Source: Adiantum capillus-veneris
Lineage: Eukaryota > Streptophyta > Polypodiopsida > Polypodiales > Pteridaceae
Assembly (NCBI GenBank): GCA_014529385.2
Contig: CM043944.1
Coordinates: 178,862,740 to 178,924,739, forward strand
Direction: 5' to 3'
Length of the DNA: 62,000 nt
The number at the start of each line of letters is the position of its first letter. Position 1 is the stretch's first letter. Below the pieces are notes generated by a model. The model worked only from the letters and a program-made list of their open reading frames with translations. It made no database searches and was not told the origin of the DNA. Position numbers and translations under genes: made by a program. This document shows, one piece after another, positions 36,280-48,680 of the stretch.

Positions 36280-37060
36280 TGACCTTGTTCAGCAGGAAGA
36301 GGTCCCAGATCCACCCTCCACCTCAGCCTCACCTTCGACACCCCCTCCTCCCCCTCCCCGCCTTGCCCCTCTCCTTTTGCCATTCCTTGAAACCACCCCC
36401 CACTCCTCCATCTCCACTCCTCCTTCCACTTCTGCTCCCGTTCCTCCCCTGCAGCCGACCCATAGGGAGGACCTTCCTCTGCTGCTAGGAGATCTCTTGG
36501 CAACACTTTTTCCAGGATTTATTTTGGTGAGGATGGGACAACCCTTCTTGCGTACCCCCCTTTTGGTGCAAACATCTCCCTTTGCAACAGTTCCTGACGA
36601 GTTTTGACATTTGTCGCAGGTGGGATATTTTTTGCCTATGACTTTATGTGGTTTCTTAGAGACCCTTCACCAGACTTTGAGGTAGCTTGTTTCAGAGTTC
36701 ATGTATTGTTCCTTGTATCTAGAGGGATAGAGGACCTGGAATCAGCGGTTGGATTCTCCTTTCCCTTATGTGGCAGGGATCAGTGTGATTCTGGACTCAA
36801 TTATGGAGTGGTTGCAAGTATAGGACCTCGCGTTCTCTCAGCACATGGGAGACCTAGGGGTTATAGACGTGGTACAAACTTTGTGGCCACTGGTCAATTT
36901 CTTAGTGACATCTCCAGACTCACCAGGATGTAGACACATAGTGGTACACTTCTTAGCTGACATACAGAGCCCACCATGCTATGTATACATACATGACGAC
37001 CCTTTGATAGAGGAGGTTGCCCTACACATGGCACGCTCTTCTTGGGCGTGAGCTAGACCG
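36280..37060 (+). pseudogene. LINE ORF1-like remnant
   Basis: Pro/Leu/Thr-rich frames (36377-36607) and a later frame (36845-37051: MGDLGVIDVVQTLWPLVNFL) lie where ORF1 should be, just upstream of the endonuclease. No RRM or zinc knuckle is recognisable, so the call rests on position. Confidence 0.3.
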
Positions 37061-37176
37061 TCTTTGCAGTCACACCTATCTTGAGGATGCTCGGATGCGG
37101 ATTACTCCCCATCCAAGACAGCCTAGAAGATAACGCGGTTAGTTGTTGCTGCAACATTAGTTCTCTCTTGTTCCCC

Positions 37177-38340
37177 ATGAGGATTGTCTCATGGAATGTG
37201 AAGGAATTAGGTGTGCCCCAATTTTAGCACCATCAGGGTCGATTCCATGAGAAGATTTAGTGATGCCTTGTGGGTGGAGAGATTGATATTCTTATGCTGC
37301 AAGAGCATCATCTTTGTGAGAGCCTCATGAGACGATGTGGTGAGCTTTTGCGTGGGCGATTTGAGACATTTTGTTCAGCTACATTTGGACTTGGTGGTAT
37401 CTAGGGAAGGGTATGTATAACTATTGCAGACTCTTGGAAACAGGCCATTGTGGGAAGAGGTATTATTGTACCTGGCGGGGATCAGTTGATTACAATGCAC
37501 GTTTAGGGATGCCTCTTGAGCTTCCTGAACGTTTATGTGCCCAATGTGGTAAGTGCACATGCAGGGTTTTGGTCTCACATTGTAGAGTCTCTGCCACATG
37601 CAGAGCAATGGTGCATTGGTGGTGACTTCAACATGTTGGAGGACCCCTCTAACAGGACTGGCGGTAGCCATACTACTATGCATGAAGCTGAGTTGGCAGC
37701 GTGGGAGAGGCTATGTATGACTTTGAGGGTTTCAAATGTTTGGTGCAGCACTCTGGCTTTGCGAGGCCCCCAGACAACTTGGCCTTCTCTTATTTGGATC
37801 ACAGAGTGGGAGGAGTGAATCTATCTCAGATAGAGCACTTCTATGCTAGTGACCTCATATGTGACTTGGGTGGGTCACTTTGCATTTTGGTTGGGAAAAT
37901 CCTTCTTGGACCATGCACTTGTGATCCTCATGGTGACAGATAGATAGAGAAGAGAGAGCATGATGCTATGCATCCTTGAGAGGATCTTGTTGGACTCAGA
38001 GCTTCGAGCGAGTGATGACTCTTTGAATAAAAGGCTTGGACATGTAGGACTCTCTTGCTAATAGAGTGGCCTGTGGAATTTCTCAGCTTAGTCACTTCTT
38101 TCTCTAGGAGTCTATGGCCCACCTAGCTACAACAAGGAAGGAGGAGTAGCGTCTCTGTTAAGGTGTTTCTTCCTTGTAGAAGATGCAGGAGAAGCACCCA
38201 AACAGTCCTTGGTTGGAGGAGTAGTTGCAGCAGGCTCTCCAAGAGCTTCCCAACATAGAGGAGAGGAATCATGAGTTTTCTTTCCATCGACAGGCATCTC
38301 AGTGAACCCCGGTGGGTGACAAAAAGACTGGGTCATTCTT
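37177..38340 (+). pseudogene. LINE ORF2 endonuclease domain
   Basis: Starts at ATG 37177 with MRIVSWNVKELG (Asn of the APE active site). After two or three stops it reads IDILMLQEHHLCES (catalytic Glu) and later FLNVYVPNVVSAHAGFW and WCIGGDFNMLEDPSNRTGG (GDFN motif, about 37615-37665). This is the target-nicking domain of an L1-type LINE. Six or more stops make it inactive. Confidence 0.75.
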
Positions 38341-38439
38341 TGTGGTAGCGGGACTCGGTCATGCGTATACCAATGTCAACTAGTTGAGGAGAGCTGACGG
38401 TCAGCTGCTTTATATACAAAGGATATGTGTGCAGTTTCT

Positions 38440-39511
38440 ATTGAATTCTACCCTGACCTGCTATCAGTAGAGCCTTAGCCAGAGCGTCAAGAAGCATGCA
38501 AAGAGCACGTTTGGGCAGAGATGCCTTGTCTTGTGGCTGAGGAGATGCATGAGAGACTTGAGCTACCTCTCCAGTTGGAGGAACTCCATGTGACCCACAG
38601 AGCACTTCCCCGTGGTAGTTGTCCCGGGGAGGATGGTTTGACTCCCAGTTTGTTCTTAGAGTATTGGGACTTGTTGGGCACAGACCTTTGTAGCGCTTTT
38701 TAGTACATCTTGCACACATGAGAGATGCCTGAGAGAGTGAGGGCTTGATCTACCTCGTTCCTAAGGAGGGAGGCTCCTTGGATGAGATTCAACAGTGGCT
38801 ACCCATCACCATCCTGAACTCAGCCTGCAAAGTTCTAGCCAAGGCCATGAGCTTGAGGATTTAGCCAATCCTATAAAGCATTATACATGGGATCCAGATA
38901 GGTTTTGTCAAGGAGCATGGTATACTTGACAACATCTTTACTTTTTGGGAGGCGTTTGTCCTCGCGCACCATCAACGTGAGAATCTGGTGATACTTCTTC
39001 TCGATTTTGAGAAGGCTTACGACAGAGTTGACTGGGACTTCTTGGAGGGTACTCTGCATAGGATGGGCTTCTTCGATGCTTGGATCAGAGGTGTGCGATC
39101 TCTCTACATACATGCACATAGTTAGGTGCTTTTGGCAGGAGGTAGAGGTGTTCATTTCATGCTCACGCACTCAATCAAATAGGGCTGCCCTCTAGCCACC
39201 TTCCTCAATCTGTCCTGTGTTGAGGTGATGAGCAGATTCTTGGTTTCACAGTAGGTTGGTTTACATGGCTTGGTGCTTCCTATTTGGGGTGATGAGATAA
39301 TGGATGAGCAGATTCTTGGTTTCACAGTAGGTTGGTTTACATGGATTAGTGCTTTCTATTTGGGGGAATGAGCTACTGGATGATGAGTTTGCAGACAACT
39401 CAGCTTTGTACTTGGAGGGCCAGGAGGCCAACCTACACAAGTGTGAGTATGCTCATGATACGTTTTATTGTGCATCAGGCGCATTGATCAATTGGAGGAG
39501 GGTTTTAGATG
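38440..39511 (+). pseudogene. LINE ORF2 reverse transcriptase, first part
   Basis: Blocks in order: PGEDGLTPSLFLEYWDLLG (38628), PITILNSACKVLAKAMSLRI (38796), LLLDFEKAYDRVDWDFLEG (38996, catalytic Asp), and DDEFADNSALYLEG (39380), where the usual YADD second Asp is Asn (FADN). A 76-bp duplication lies just before the last block. The domain is interrupted at 39516 by the copia insertion. Confidence 0.75.
39227..39378 (+). repeat. 76-bp tandem duplication inside LINE RT
   Basis: GATGAGCAGATTCTTGG starts at 39227 and at 39303. The two 76-bp units are about 90 percent identical. It shifts the RT frame. Confidence 0.9.
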
Positions 39512-39516
39512 GATTT

Positions 39517-39782
39517 TGTTAGGTTTAATGGCCATGTGGCCAACTGCCCATTGCTAACTGCTACTAAACCTAAGTGTACATCTATACACTTGTGTGAGAC
39601 ACTAACAAAAAGTAGAGTGTGTAGCGTGCCTAAGTGCATAAGATAAAGAAGAAAGAAAGGGGGCACACAGTGTGTGTCAGCTGTCCCCCTCCAACCTGTG
39701 TGTGTGGCTATGGTGGTGTGTGTGTGAGTGTGTCTGCATATTCATCTTCCTCTTCCGTTGTGCTCCCAATTCCTCTCCTTCA
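39517..39782 (+). repeat. 5' LTR of the mini copia element
   Basis: 266 bp; includes a GT-rich stretch near 39690-39735. About 85-90 percent identical by eye to 40534-40782. Confidence 0.92.
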
Positions 39783-39784
39783 TC

Positions 39785-39796
39785 TGGTATCAGAGC
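39785..39796 (+). other. Primer-binding site of the mini copia element
   Basis: TGGTATCAGAGC, complementary to the 3' end of initiator tRNA-Met, two bases after the LTR. Confidence 0.95.
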
Positions 39797-40139
39797 TGGT
39801 TCATTCCCAAAATTGCTTCCACGTGCGCACACTTTCAAGAGTGCAAACAGGGTTTCGACTTTGGTATCGCCAAATTCACCATTTTGAGAGCGTTTCCAAC
39901 AGGTTTGATGTTGTTTTACCCCCCTTTCGGAGCCATTCGTGCCATCAGAAACTTCATTCAAGCTACAATTCAACATCTGCATTTTTCTACTCTCTTTCGG
40001 TAGTTTGTGTTGCAAAGTTTCCATAGACATTACAGATACCATTGTTGTAGTTTGTCTTTTGGAGTGGCCTCATCCACACACTCTTGGGATATCTTTTGCA
40101 TAGTTGTTAGTAACTCTGCTTCTAATGCTACACTAAAAT

Positions 40140-40478
40140 ACATCCATTTCTACCACAAAGGCAGAGTATGTTGCATTGAGTAAGGCATGCAAAGAAGCTA
40201 TTTGGCTTGCTCTCCTTGTGAAAGATCTTGGATTAGAGCAGTGTACACCAATTCTTCATTGTGACAGTCAAAGTGCTATTGCCTTGGGTAACAATCTAGT
40301 GTTTTATTCCAGAACAAAACACATTGATGTGCGTTATCACTTCAGTTGTGAATGCCTCGCAAACAAGAGCCTTGATTTAGTGAATATTTCTATGCCAGAA
40401 AACACAGTAGATGCATTCACTAAAAGTCTCTCCATCCATCAGTTTCAGTATTGTCATGAGTTGATGAGCATTGGGTGA
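40140..40478 (+). pseudogene. Copia RNase H, C-terminal fragment
   Basis: Reads STTKAEYVALSKACKEAIWL, LHCDSQSAIALGNNLVFYSR, TKHIDVRYHFSCECL and ENTVDAFTKSL, the last part of a copia RNase H, ending at the stop after MSIG (40476-40478). It is open in itself but has lost the RT upstream. In a complete element RNase H degrades the RNA strand of the hybrid. Confidence 0.9.
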
Positions 40479-40520
40479 AGCGTGGTTTTCTTCCATTCTT
40501 ATGGTTTCCCGCATTGGCCA

Positions 40521-40533
40521 TCAAGTGGGAGAA
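40521..40533 (+). other. Polypurine tract of the mini copia element
   Basis: TCAAGTGGGAGAA directly before the 3' LTR, the standard copia form. Confidence 0.85.
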
Positions 40534-40782
40534 TGTTAGGTTTAATGGCCATGTGGCTGACTGCCCATTACTAATTGCTACTAACCCTAAGTGTACAACT
40601 ATACACTCTTGTGAGCCACTAACAACAAGTAGAGTGTGTATTGTGCCTAAATGCATAAGATAGAGAAGAAAGAAAGGGAGCACAAAGTGTGTGTGTGTCG
40701 TCTCTCCCCTCCAACCTGTGTGTGTGAGTGTGTGTGCGTATTCATCTTCCTCTTTCGTTGTGCTCCCGGCTCCTCTCCTTCA
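40534..40782 (+). repeat. 3' LTR of the mini copia element
   Basis: 249 bp, TGTTAGG...CTTCA; 17 bp shorter than the 5' copy, mainly by loss of a GT-rich segment. Confidence 0.92.
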
Positions 40783-40787
40783 GATTC

Positions 40788-42760
40788 CCCCAGGGACTGA
40801 AGTTCTCTACTTGGGCTGTCAAATTGGCCTAGACTTGTCTCCTGAGCAGCAGATTTCTCCCCTGCTCTTGTCCATCAAGAGGAAGTTGCTTCATTGGAGT
40901 TCGGCACGACTCTCTTTGGTCGGAAGAGTTGTAGTGGCCAACCAAGTGTTGTTGGCTACTATATTAGCCAAGTAGAGAGGCTTATCAGGAAATTAATTTG
41001 GTCAAGGCGGACACTCAGATAGCCCGGGCCAAAGTAGCATGGGAGGTCATCACTCTACCTTGTTCTCAGGGGGGCTAGAGATCATAGACCCATCACATCA
41101 GCATAGAGCCCTTCTTGGGAAGCTTGTTGTCATAGGACTTCTTCTAGGGGAGGAGCCTTGGAAGGATTTTTTGCTTCAGCGGCTTTGAGCTTGAGTGCCT
41201 CAAGCAAGAGGCCCTTGGAGACCTTCCATCATATGGATGTGCAGAGTTGGTTTGAGAAGTATACTAGAGGATTGTTTTGTTGTGAGCCTTCTTTGCTCTT
41301 GGGAGAAATTGCGGAGAAGCCTAGAGCAGCACCAGCCTACCTGCACGGAGGAGCGCTTGAGATATCCCCTTGTTAGGAACCCCATGGTCAACACTCAAAG
41401 AGGCCACTTGGTTGGTAGTATGCTTCATGTTTCTTGGGGTCCCATGACAGAGGGTCTAGCACGCACTCTAGGTCACTAGCTTTAGTTATCAGGTTTTCCA
41501 GAGGATTTACAAAGCATCTAGCTACATGGCATGAGGGGGGCACAAAGCATGTGTCAGGACATCACAGAGGCTATACCCGCTGCATGGCTTGCACCCCTAG
41601 AGGAAGCAGCTCCCAGATGGATGGGGGCCTTCACGCGACTGGAGGACCTCATCGCAGTTTGAGCATGCTCAGAGACTGTACCCTCCATGTTCTTTGGGAT
41701 ACAGGGAGAGGGTCAACTACACAGAGTCTTAGTAGAGGCTCCACATGTTGCAGTGTTGTTTTCAAAGGATCCAAGTAGTGGGCAGCTGCGGGGGGACTTG
41801 TGTCATCTATCTTGACCCTGCAACTCTTGAGACAAGACATTGGAGGCTTTGGGCTTGGGAGAGTTATCCACTGGCACGAGTGCAGTGGGATCCTGGAGAG
41901 TGGTTTTGAAGGGGTCCCTTTCTTCCTGTACACTGTTTGACTGGGACGTCACATACTGGCCGCACAGAGAGAGGCTCATCCTCCTGTCACACATCATTGG
42001 TAGGAGAAGGGTCTCAAAGCTAAGTTCTTGTCAGTCTTTTGGGTGAGGTTGTGGGATGTCAAACAATTACGATGAGTCACGTTGTTCCAGTGGCTAGTTT
42101 CACATAGAGCTACAACAATGGGAAGATGGCTGGTACACAAAGGGCTTTTGGCAGCATGTGCATCTTGTGACCATCCTTTGGAGAGTCAGTACCACTATTT
42201 GTAAGACTATCATGTGGCACAACAGGTTTGGCTTTGGTTCCTTTGACTGATGCCAACTCTTTCCACAACACTACAATACACTTGGGGGGCAGCTGCTTGG
42301 TCCACTCTCACGGGCGCACTACATTTTGAGCTATCCTCACCAATAGGATGATAGTGATACAAGGGGGTTGACCTATACTCCAGCCTGTTATAGAGCTTAC
42401 CCCACAAGAGTGGTGCAGTGAGAGAGAGGTGTGTTGGGAGCTCCCCGTGGCTTGACACTTCGGTTCATTTGGTGGGCCCGCTGCTTTCACATCTTCAAGG
42501 TTCTCCTTGTGCCACCAGCGAAGACTGTTTGAGATTTTTTGCTGGAGTTAATCGATACTCTCAGGGGACAGTTCGAGATACTTCAGGGCAGCTCTGACCG
42601 CATGCGAGAGCGCAGAGAGGAGTTCCTTCGACTCTGGAACCCTGGGCCTTTCTTCACCATGAGCTCATATGGCACTATTGTCCACCTATGTGGCTTTTCC
42701 CTCCTCCCATCTCTTGATTTATCCCTCATTGTACATATGTTGTTTTTTCATTAGGAGAGT
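40788..42760 (+). pseudogene. LINE ORF2, C-terminal region after the insertion
   Basis: Continues the RT with IPPGTEVLYLGCQIGLDLSP and LLLSIKRKLLHWSSARLSLV and GRVVVANQVLLATI, the thumb and post-RT motifs of plant LINEs. Beyond 40980 frames are badly broken (WEVITLP, GKLVV, then Trp and Cys/His-rich pieces such as GYTRCMACTPRG near 41570). It ends with a short untranslated stretch and A-rich tail near 42860. Confidence 0.65.
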
Positions 42761-42879
42761 CTCCCCTTATGGTTGATGTACCCCTCTCTAGTAGAGGTGG
42801 TTGTAGCCCAATGGGCAGTTTTATTAACTAATAGAAGGATCTTCTCTCAAGAAAAAAATTTGCCTTCACATCCATTTGG

Positions 42880-44160
42880 ACAAGCTCCATGTCCTCTATG
42901 GATACTAGGCCGAGCATTGTACACAATGTAGTCATGTTGACTACTAGGAAGAATATTTCATCAAAATCCACTCCCTTTTGCTACTTGAATACCTTAACAA
43001 CCAATCTAGACTTGTACTTAGGCTTGTACTCAAGATAAGGTGTGCTTGCCTTTTGGCAATTCAACCAGGTTCCATGTGTCATTATTCACAATTGAGTTGC
43101 ACTCAAATTGAATAGCTTGGTCCACTTCACGATATCTTCCATTTGAATAGCTTCTTTGTAACAAGTGGTTTCATCGCAATCAGTGGCTAACATATAGTCC
43201 AATCCTCTCTCAAGGGCACAAGATACACACATAGATCTCCTCGCTACCTGACCGCTAGATTCAGCTCTCTCTAGAGCACTACTAGTGGTAGGAACTTCAC
43301 CTATATATTGAGTTGGTTTTCCCAAATTTGTGGAGGCTACGTCCTCAAATTTGACTTTTCGATATTCCAACTCTTTGACAGGTTGTCTATGCATTTTAGA
43401 CTCATTAAATATCACTTGTGACTTGCAAATAACCTTTCCAAATTTTGGGTGCTAGAGATGATAGCCCATCTCCATCTGCACCATAATCAATGAAGATGCA
43501 CTTGTGTGATTGGGATCTAGCTTCTTGTGAAGCTCTTTGGAAATGTGTGAGAATGTTTCACACCCAAACACACCTAATATGCCATAAGTTGTCTTCTTGC
43601 CAGTCCACATCCCCTACGAAATCTTGAAATTCAACGGAGTAATACGTGATATACTGATGATATGCACCACTGTCATAACAGCCTCTCCCCAAAACCCATG
43701 AGGTAAATTTTCCATAGATAACATGGTTGTGACTCTTTCTTGAATTGTGCGATTCATACGCCCATTAATGTCATTTTGAGCAGGTGTGTACGGTGTAGTA
43801 AACTATCGCCAAATATCTTGTTTGCTATAAAAAATCTTAAAACTCTATGGAGACATACTCTCCACCATTGTCCGTGCAAAAAGTTTTTAGCTTTCTACGA
43901 GATTGGTTCTCAACCATAGCTAAGAATTTCTAGAATGTAGCAAACACTTCGTCTTTCCTCTTCAAAAGGTGGATCCACACCTTTCGAGTGTATTCATCTA
44001 TGTTTGTTAGGAAATACAATGCTCCCCCTAGAGATTTATGTATCATAGGTCCACACAAATTTCTACCAAATCTAGAGGGTTTCCCAACTCTCAATGTTAT
44101 GGTGAGGAAGTTGCCTAGTTTGCTTGCCATATATGCAATGCTCACATAAATTGAAATCGA
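42880..44160 (-). pseudogene. Copia integrase-to-RT fragment, decayed
   Basis: Minus strand from 44145: LCGPMIHKSLGGALYFLTNID, EYTRKVWIHLLKRKDEVFA (integrase core), then in broken frames TFCTDNGGEY (second Asp), the connector with VIFNESKMH (43400), and EDMELVQMDVKT near 42890 (RT start). Many stops; both element ends are missing. It abuts the 3' end of the LINE. Confidence 0.75.
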
Positions 44161-44170
44161 AACAGTTTAA

Positions 44171-44810
44171 CACGATGTTGGGTGCGTTTTTGACACCCCT
44201 TTTTTTTATAAATTTGTACATACGGACATGACGCCCGATGTCAAAAGTGTGTGTGAGTATTCTTTTTTGTGGGTTTTTTTAGCTTGCTTTAGCAAGCACA
44301 TGTACATGCAAGGAAATTCACTAGTATAGTGCCAGATGTCGGGTTACTGTATGTGCCTGCTAGCCAAACTCTAGAAATTTGCAGGTTTTGATGTAGTTTT
44401 TTGCTTCACCTTGCCTTCTCTACGTGTAGTTGTAGCGGGACAGCTCTTTTGTTCATGTCAATTTTGCATGCAGCGGCATGTAGATTCAATTTTGGTCATC
44501 TTCAACTTTCTTGCCATTAATTTTTCAATATTTCTTCCAAACTTTAAAGTGCCCAAATTGGAGATGTTCTCTTCAAGTTATGACTAGTTCTCTATAGGAT
44601 TATGGCTATGACAACCTAGTGGCAAATCAAACAAATTGGGAGGGCATGTATCTATGAATTGTGGAATTTATGTTGAAGTTGTGGGTTTGTGATGTTCAAT
44701 AGTGAAAGAGAAGGCCCTTGTCTTCATATGCATTGGTCGGCGTGTGCTGAAAATCCGTGCTTTGACTGGGTTTTGGGCGTGTGCTGGTAAATTCCCAAGG
44801 GAGCATAGGC
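44171..44810. other. No gene recognised
   Basis: About 640 bp between the copia fragment and the long inverted repeat. Short frames only; nothing matches a family I know. Confidence 0.4.
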
Positions 44811-44816
44811 CTTCAC

Positions 44817-46080
44817 ACTGGCTAAACCAAACTCCTTGAGTCCTTAGACCATGTTGTATCCCATGTGACAACATGTGCCAAATCGAATCCTACAAGTAGG
44901 TTTGTGACAGAATAAGGCAGAAAGGTAGATTGGACCCTTGGCTCAAAATACTTTGGGTCGACATGCCCTTGGCATGGCTCTGTAGCATTCAAGCGTACTT
45001 ACCCGTATTCAAACAGAGAGGAGCACGTCTCCTACCTAAAAAAATAAGAAGCATTGCACTGGGAACCGTGGGTGTTTCCTGTGCAATCCAACCCCTTTGG
45101 TTAAAATCTACGTAGTCCAACCCTTTGGTAAGACCCTGTGTAGAAACTGCTCAACTAGCAGGTAACGGCACCAACATAGTTAACCGTGTAGGTTGATTGG
45201 AATCAACTTGAAAAGTGTGCTCGTCTGCTACCGCTTGGTAGATTGCGGAATTCTTTCCTTGAAAGTATAACTGGGAGAGATCAACGGTGATCCTCAATGC
45301 AGATCAAACTGTGATCCTTAATGCCTATGGGGTGATGTAGCAATTCTCGCTGGGTCTTACCCCAAAATTGTATGTCCATAGATACTTTGTAATGCTATAG
45401 AGAGAGTAGGAGACACACACGAGTGAACTACCGATCCCTTACAACCACGTTGTCACCCCTGATTGCTGCGTCTATACTCCGTGGTAGAGATCAGGTTATG
45501 TAAGTGTAAGAGTTTCAAAAACTCAAGTGCACTAGAAACATGTAGTGCAAAAATGACACCCGAATCCTCCAAAATAACAAGACTCTTGCTTGTCTATTAA
45601 CGTCAATAGGTTCGATGTGTACTCCACTGGGCAAATCTGTTCGATCCTAAGAACAATCACGCAAGGAATGTCAATAGTTGGGTCATACCCAAAATCTGAC
45701 AATGGCTCTTAGCCAGCCTGTATGTGGCTCCTAGCTCTTACAGAAATTAGTGTTCAATTGATAAACTGATGAAAACTAATGTGAATGGCACCTTGCCCAA
45801 TTTATAGCTGATAATTGTAGAGCATCGTGGCTCAGTAGAAAACATGAAACAAACTTCGTAGAAAATTTTCATGTTGTACCTTAGAAAAAGAGGTGAAGAA
45901 CGAACAGAAGAACATGCTGGGCTAAGGGACTTTCCTTAAATGTCTAGTTTGTGTGTGCCCAGAACGTGTGCGCTTAGACATCTTATGCCTGACTGGCAGC
46001 TTATTCTATAAGCATGCAACCATCTGACTTTATGATGCTCGCATCACAAGAGGGAACACAAGTTAGATCTTGACTGTCTA
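44817..46080. repeat. Left arm of the long inverted repeat
   Basis: Similarity to the right arm is strong to about 45850 and weaker but still visible to about 46080 (AAGAACATGCTGGGCT at about 45910 matches 49926 in reverse). No coding region recognised. Confidence 0.75.
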
Positions 46081-47860
46081 CCGTATATGGGTTGTGAATC
46101 AAGTTGAAGTTTTGAGGTTGTTTTGTGTGCCTGGATAGCAACCGAAAATTATGGGAAACAATGCATAACTAATAGTGTCCTTGACATAGTGTTTTGTAAG
46201 AGCGTACTGTATACCATATGGGTAGGATGCCTTGCATACAAAAACGAAATCCCATGGCTACCGTGATAACCGTTGAAGTCAACATCCTAAGTGCCTTGCA
46301 CCGGTTAGACTGGTAAGGATTCGATGAGATGATATCGTGAATAATGTAGGTGCCCCAAACTTGGGTACTGTCCAAAGTAAATGCAAAGCGTGAGTTGTAG
46401 GACACGTGTATCATATACACCCTAATTCAGTGATCTTGCATGCATCTCAGAATGTTTTCAAAAAATCATATAAGCCGAGATGGTGTGACTGGTCGTACCA
46501 AAAATTACTTTGGCAGAAAACAATCGGGGTTTAACAGTACCCAATTCAAAAAGCGTACAATATGCTGAAAATTCCATATTGAAGTATGAGAAAATGGCTA
46601 CGCATAACATATTCAAAAAGCCATATAACTAGTGTGTCGTGCACCAAAACTGGAGTTTATGTCAAAGCACAAACTCATGCATCATGCTGAAGTTTTCCGA
46701 CATGTGGGCACTACTTTTTTTTATGTGTTCTTAAGCAAATAAAGCATAATTTTTGACTTTTTTCACGTTGAAATTCGGATGGGATAGGCGCTCCTTGACC
46801 ACGTTGGTCGTGTCACGATGTGTTCTGACAACCGAAGTATTGTGGACATGCTGGACCTCTTTGGTCATAACTGGTAAATTGGCAACCCCCTGGGTTGCTG
46901 GCAAGAGGAGAGCTGATTCTGGTAGCATTCTGTAAATTATTTGTGTAAGATTTTCTACTTGTGTAACCAAGATTGAACCCTGACAACGAGCTTGCGAAAT
47001 CAGGCAGCAAAAGTTTTCCAGTCCTGTCGAGTGACAAACTCCCTGGCATCTGGCAATTGACTGTCATCCTCTAGAATATCCAACACGCTCTATGGAGAAG
47101 GGGTTGACAAACAAGGGGACAGAGATGGATCACCTCGGTTTGCACCATCCATCCCTGTTGCCACGAGGGTACTCTCTGTGAGAGCAGCCGGCCCCATGAC
47201 ATCCACAGGTGGAGCCCATTCGATATATTCAAAGTCAAACATGTGTTGATCATCAATTTCTGCACTCATGGCGAATCTGTGTTGTGCGGACAAAAGGGAA
47301 AACAGTACCTTCTTGGTCTTCGTAAGCACGCCGGTGTTGAATCCAACCAAGAGCAGCTTGAAAATAAAGAGCAAATCGACAGTTGATGATTCACTCGAAA
47401 TCATGGAGCAAAGTCGAGTTGCCAATAATGTGGTTTGCATCGTATGCAATACACGAGTTAATTTTGAAAACTTCTCGACGAAGTGTTCAGCTAATGAGAA
47501 TATGAAATGTATGAATCAAGCTGCAGGCTCGTCCGATGCGGTTTGCATCGTATGCAATCACCAAAACGATGAAAAATGAGACAATTAGTGGCTTGTTGAA
47601 ACTTCCAAAACTGTGTGCAGCAAGTTCGAACTTCTAGATTTGCAGTAATCAACATAAATTATGATCGACAGGATCCCCCAATCGAAAAGGAGAGTTGTAG
47701 ATGCAAGGGAATTCAATTTCACAGGGCACGGCCCTTGTTGAAGACCAACGAGGGTTGGCCGGGTGTGAACGGTTAACCCTTAAGGGTTTTTTTTTAAAAA
47801 AAATTTGACGAGCTCTGCTCTGCAGACAGCGCGGCCGCCTGCGCAGGATTCAAAAGAGGG
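46081..47860. other. Interior of the long inverted-repeat element, left part
   Basis: Frames of 80-120 codons occur on both strands. On the minus strand 47090-47270 reads MSAEIDDQHMFDFEYIEWAP, which looks protein-like but is unknown to me. On the plus strand a 19-bp word GGTTTGCATCGTATGCAAT occurs twice (about 47431 and 47540), giving a repeated CIVCN peptide. No transposase. Confidence 0.3.
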
Positions 47861-48106
47861 ATAGCTCGCGATGGTGAGCCCTACTCAGGTCAGGCAAGAG
47901 ATGGGAAATCTGCTGGTTCTCCTTGTGCTCCAAGTGAGCCCGATCCCAAAGGATTTGAAGCAGGTCGAAAACATCCCTCATCCTCGACTAGGGGTTGATG
48001 GACACGCTCTGTCTCAGTTTCTTCTTCCTTCTCCCAATTTAGGTTGCATGCACATGCAAAGCCAAAAACGGCTGGCTCTCCCCGCCTGTGTCCTAAAAAG
48101 GAGTGG

Positions 48107-48672
48107 CTCTGATACCAGTGTAAGAAAGTAGGCAACTAGGCTCCTCTAGATCCTCCTCCCAACCTCCCCTCCTAGCCCCTTGCCCTAGACAGATCCCCTA
48201 TCCACACTGCCTTGCCCGGCCCTTGGCGGTAGTCGTTGCCTAGCCGTGGAGTTCTTGGCTTGGACTTGCATGCTACATGCAAACCGGGGTCGGAATTCAC
48301 GGCGTGTGCAGAGGTGCTTGACAAGTCGAGGAAGAGGTCGAAGACCCATATGCACAGAGGCTTGGGCCGAGAAGAGAGCCGAATTTGGCCTCCACCAAAT
48401 CAGTCCAGGGCGGGCTCGGTAGGGTCGCAAGGCGATAAGAAGGAACTCCCGACACAGGGCCGGGGTTGGGCGAGCTCTACAGGGGATGCAATGCCCTCCT
48501 CCATGTAGTCGGTGCATTAGTTTCTCCATCGCTCGCAGTAAGCGACTTTAAAAAGAAAAAAATTTTGTTTTTTTTTTTTTAGGTCACCCACTCCATGTTA
48601 AGCGGCAAGATCCATGCGAAGTGCCGAGAGCAATCGGTTGTGGGCACACACCATTCACAAATCTAGGATCTC
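48107..48672. mobile_element. Rearranged LTR-element fragment
   Basis: On the minus strand a PBS (complement GCTCTGATACCA, about 48109-48120) borders an LTR copy (48114-48239) related to 51877-52020. It is joined at about 48240 to internal sequence in the opposite sense, GTGGAGTTCTTGGCTTGG onwards, which matches 52499-52878. So this copy carries the same head-to-head arrangement as 51877-52880, with the second LTR, PBS and TC tract deleted. Confidence 0.7.
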
Positions 48673-48680
48673 GGTTAGCT

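Larger units (their letters stand above)
39517..40782 (+). mobile_element. Internally deleted Ty1/copia element (1.27 kb)
   Basis: LTRs at 39517-39782 and 40534-40782, both TGTTAGG...CCTTCA. Flanking 5-mers GATTT (39512-39516) and GATTC (40783-40787) fit a target-site duplication with one change. Between the LTRs lie a PBS, about 340 bp of leader, the RNase H C-terminal part and a polypurine tract. Gag, protease, integrase and RT are gone, so it must have moved in trans if it moved in this form. Confidence 0.92.
36216..42860 (+). mobile_element. Decayed LINE on the plus strand, split by a copia element
   Basis: An ORF1-like Pro-rich remnant, an APE endonuclease, an RT and a long C-terminal region lie in order on the plus strand. 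The end is a short A-rich stretch (CAAGAAAAAAATT) at about 42848-42862. Frames are broken throughout. The inserted copia element at 39517-40782 splits the RT; the reading resumes after it with matching sense (LDGF, then IPPGTEVLYLGCQIG). Confidence 0.75.

Noticed and set aside
36264-36506. Glu/Gly/Trp-rich minus-strand frame
   Set aside because: Antisense of a Pro-rich, pyrimidine-biased stretch.
39785-39796. TGGTATCAGAGC as a tRNA gene fragment (also 52203, 54352 and the complement near 48109)
   Set aside because: Only the 12 bases complementary to a tRNA 3' end, placed two bases or fewer from LTR ends: primer-binding sites.
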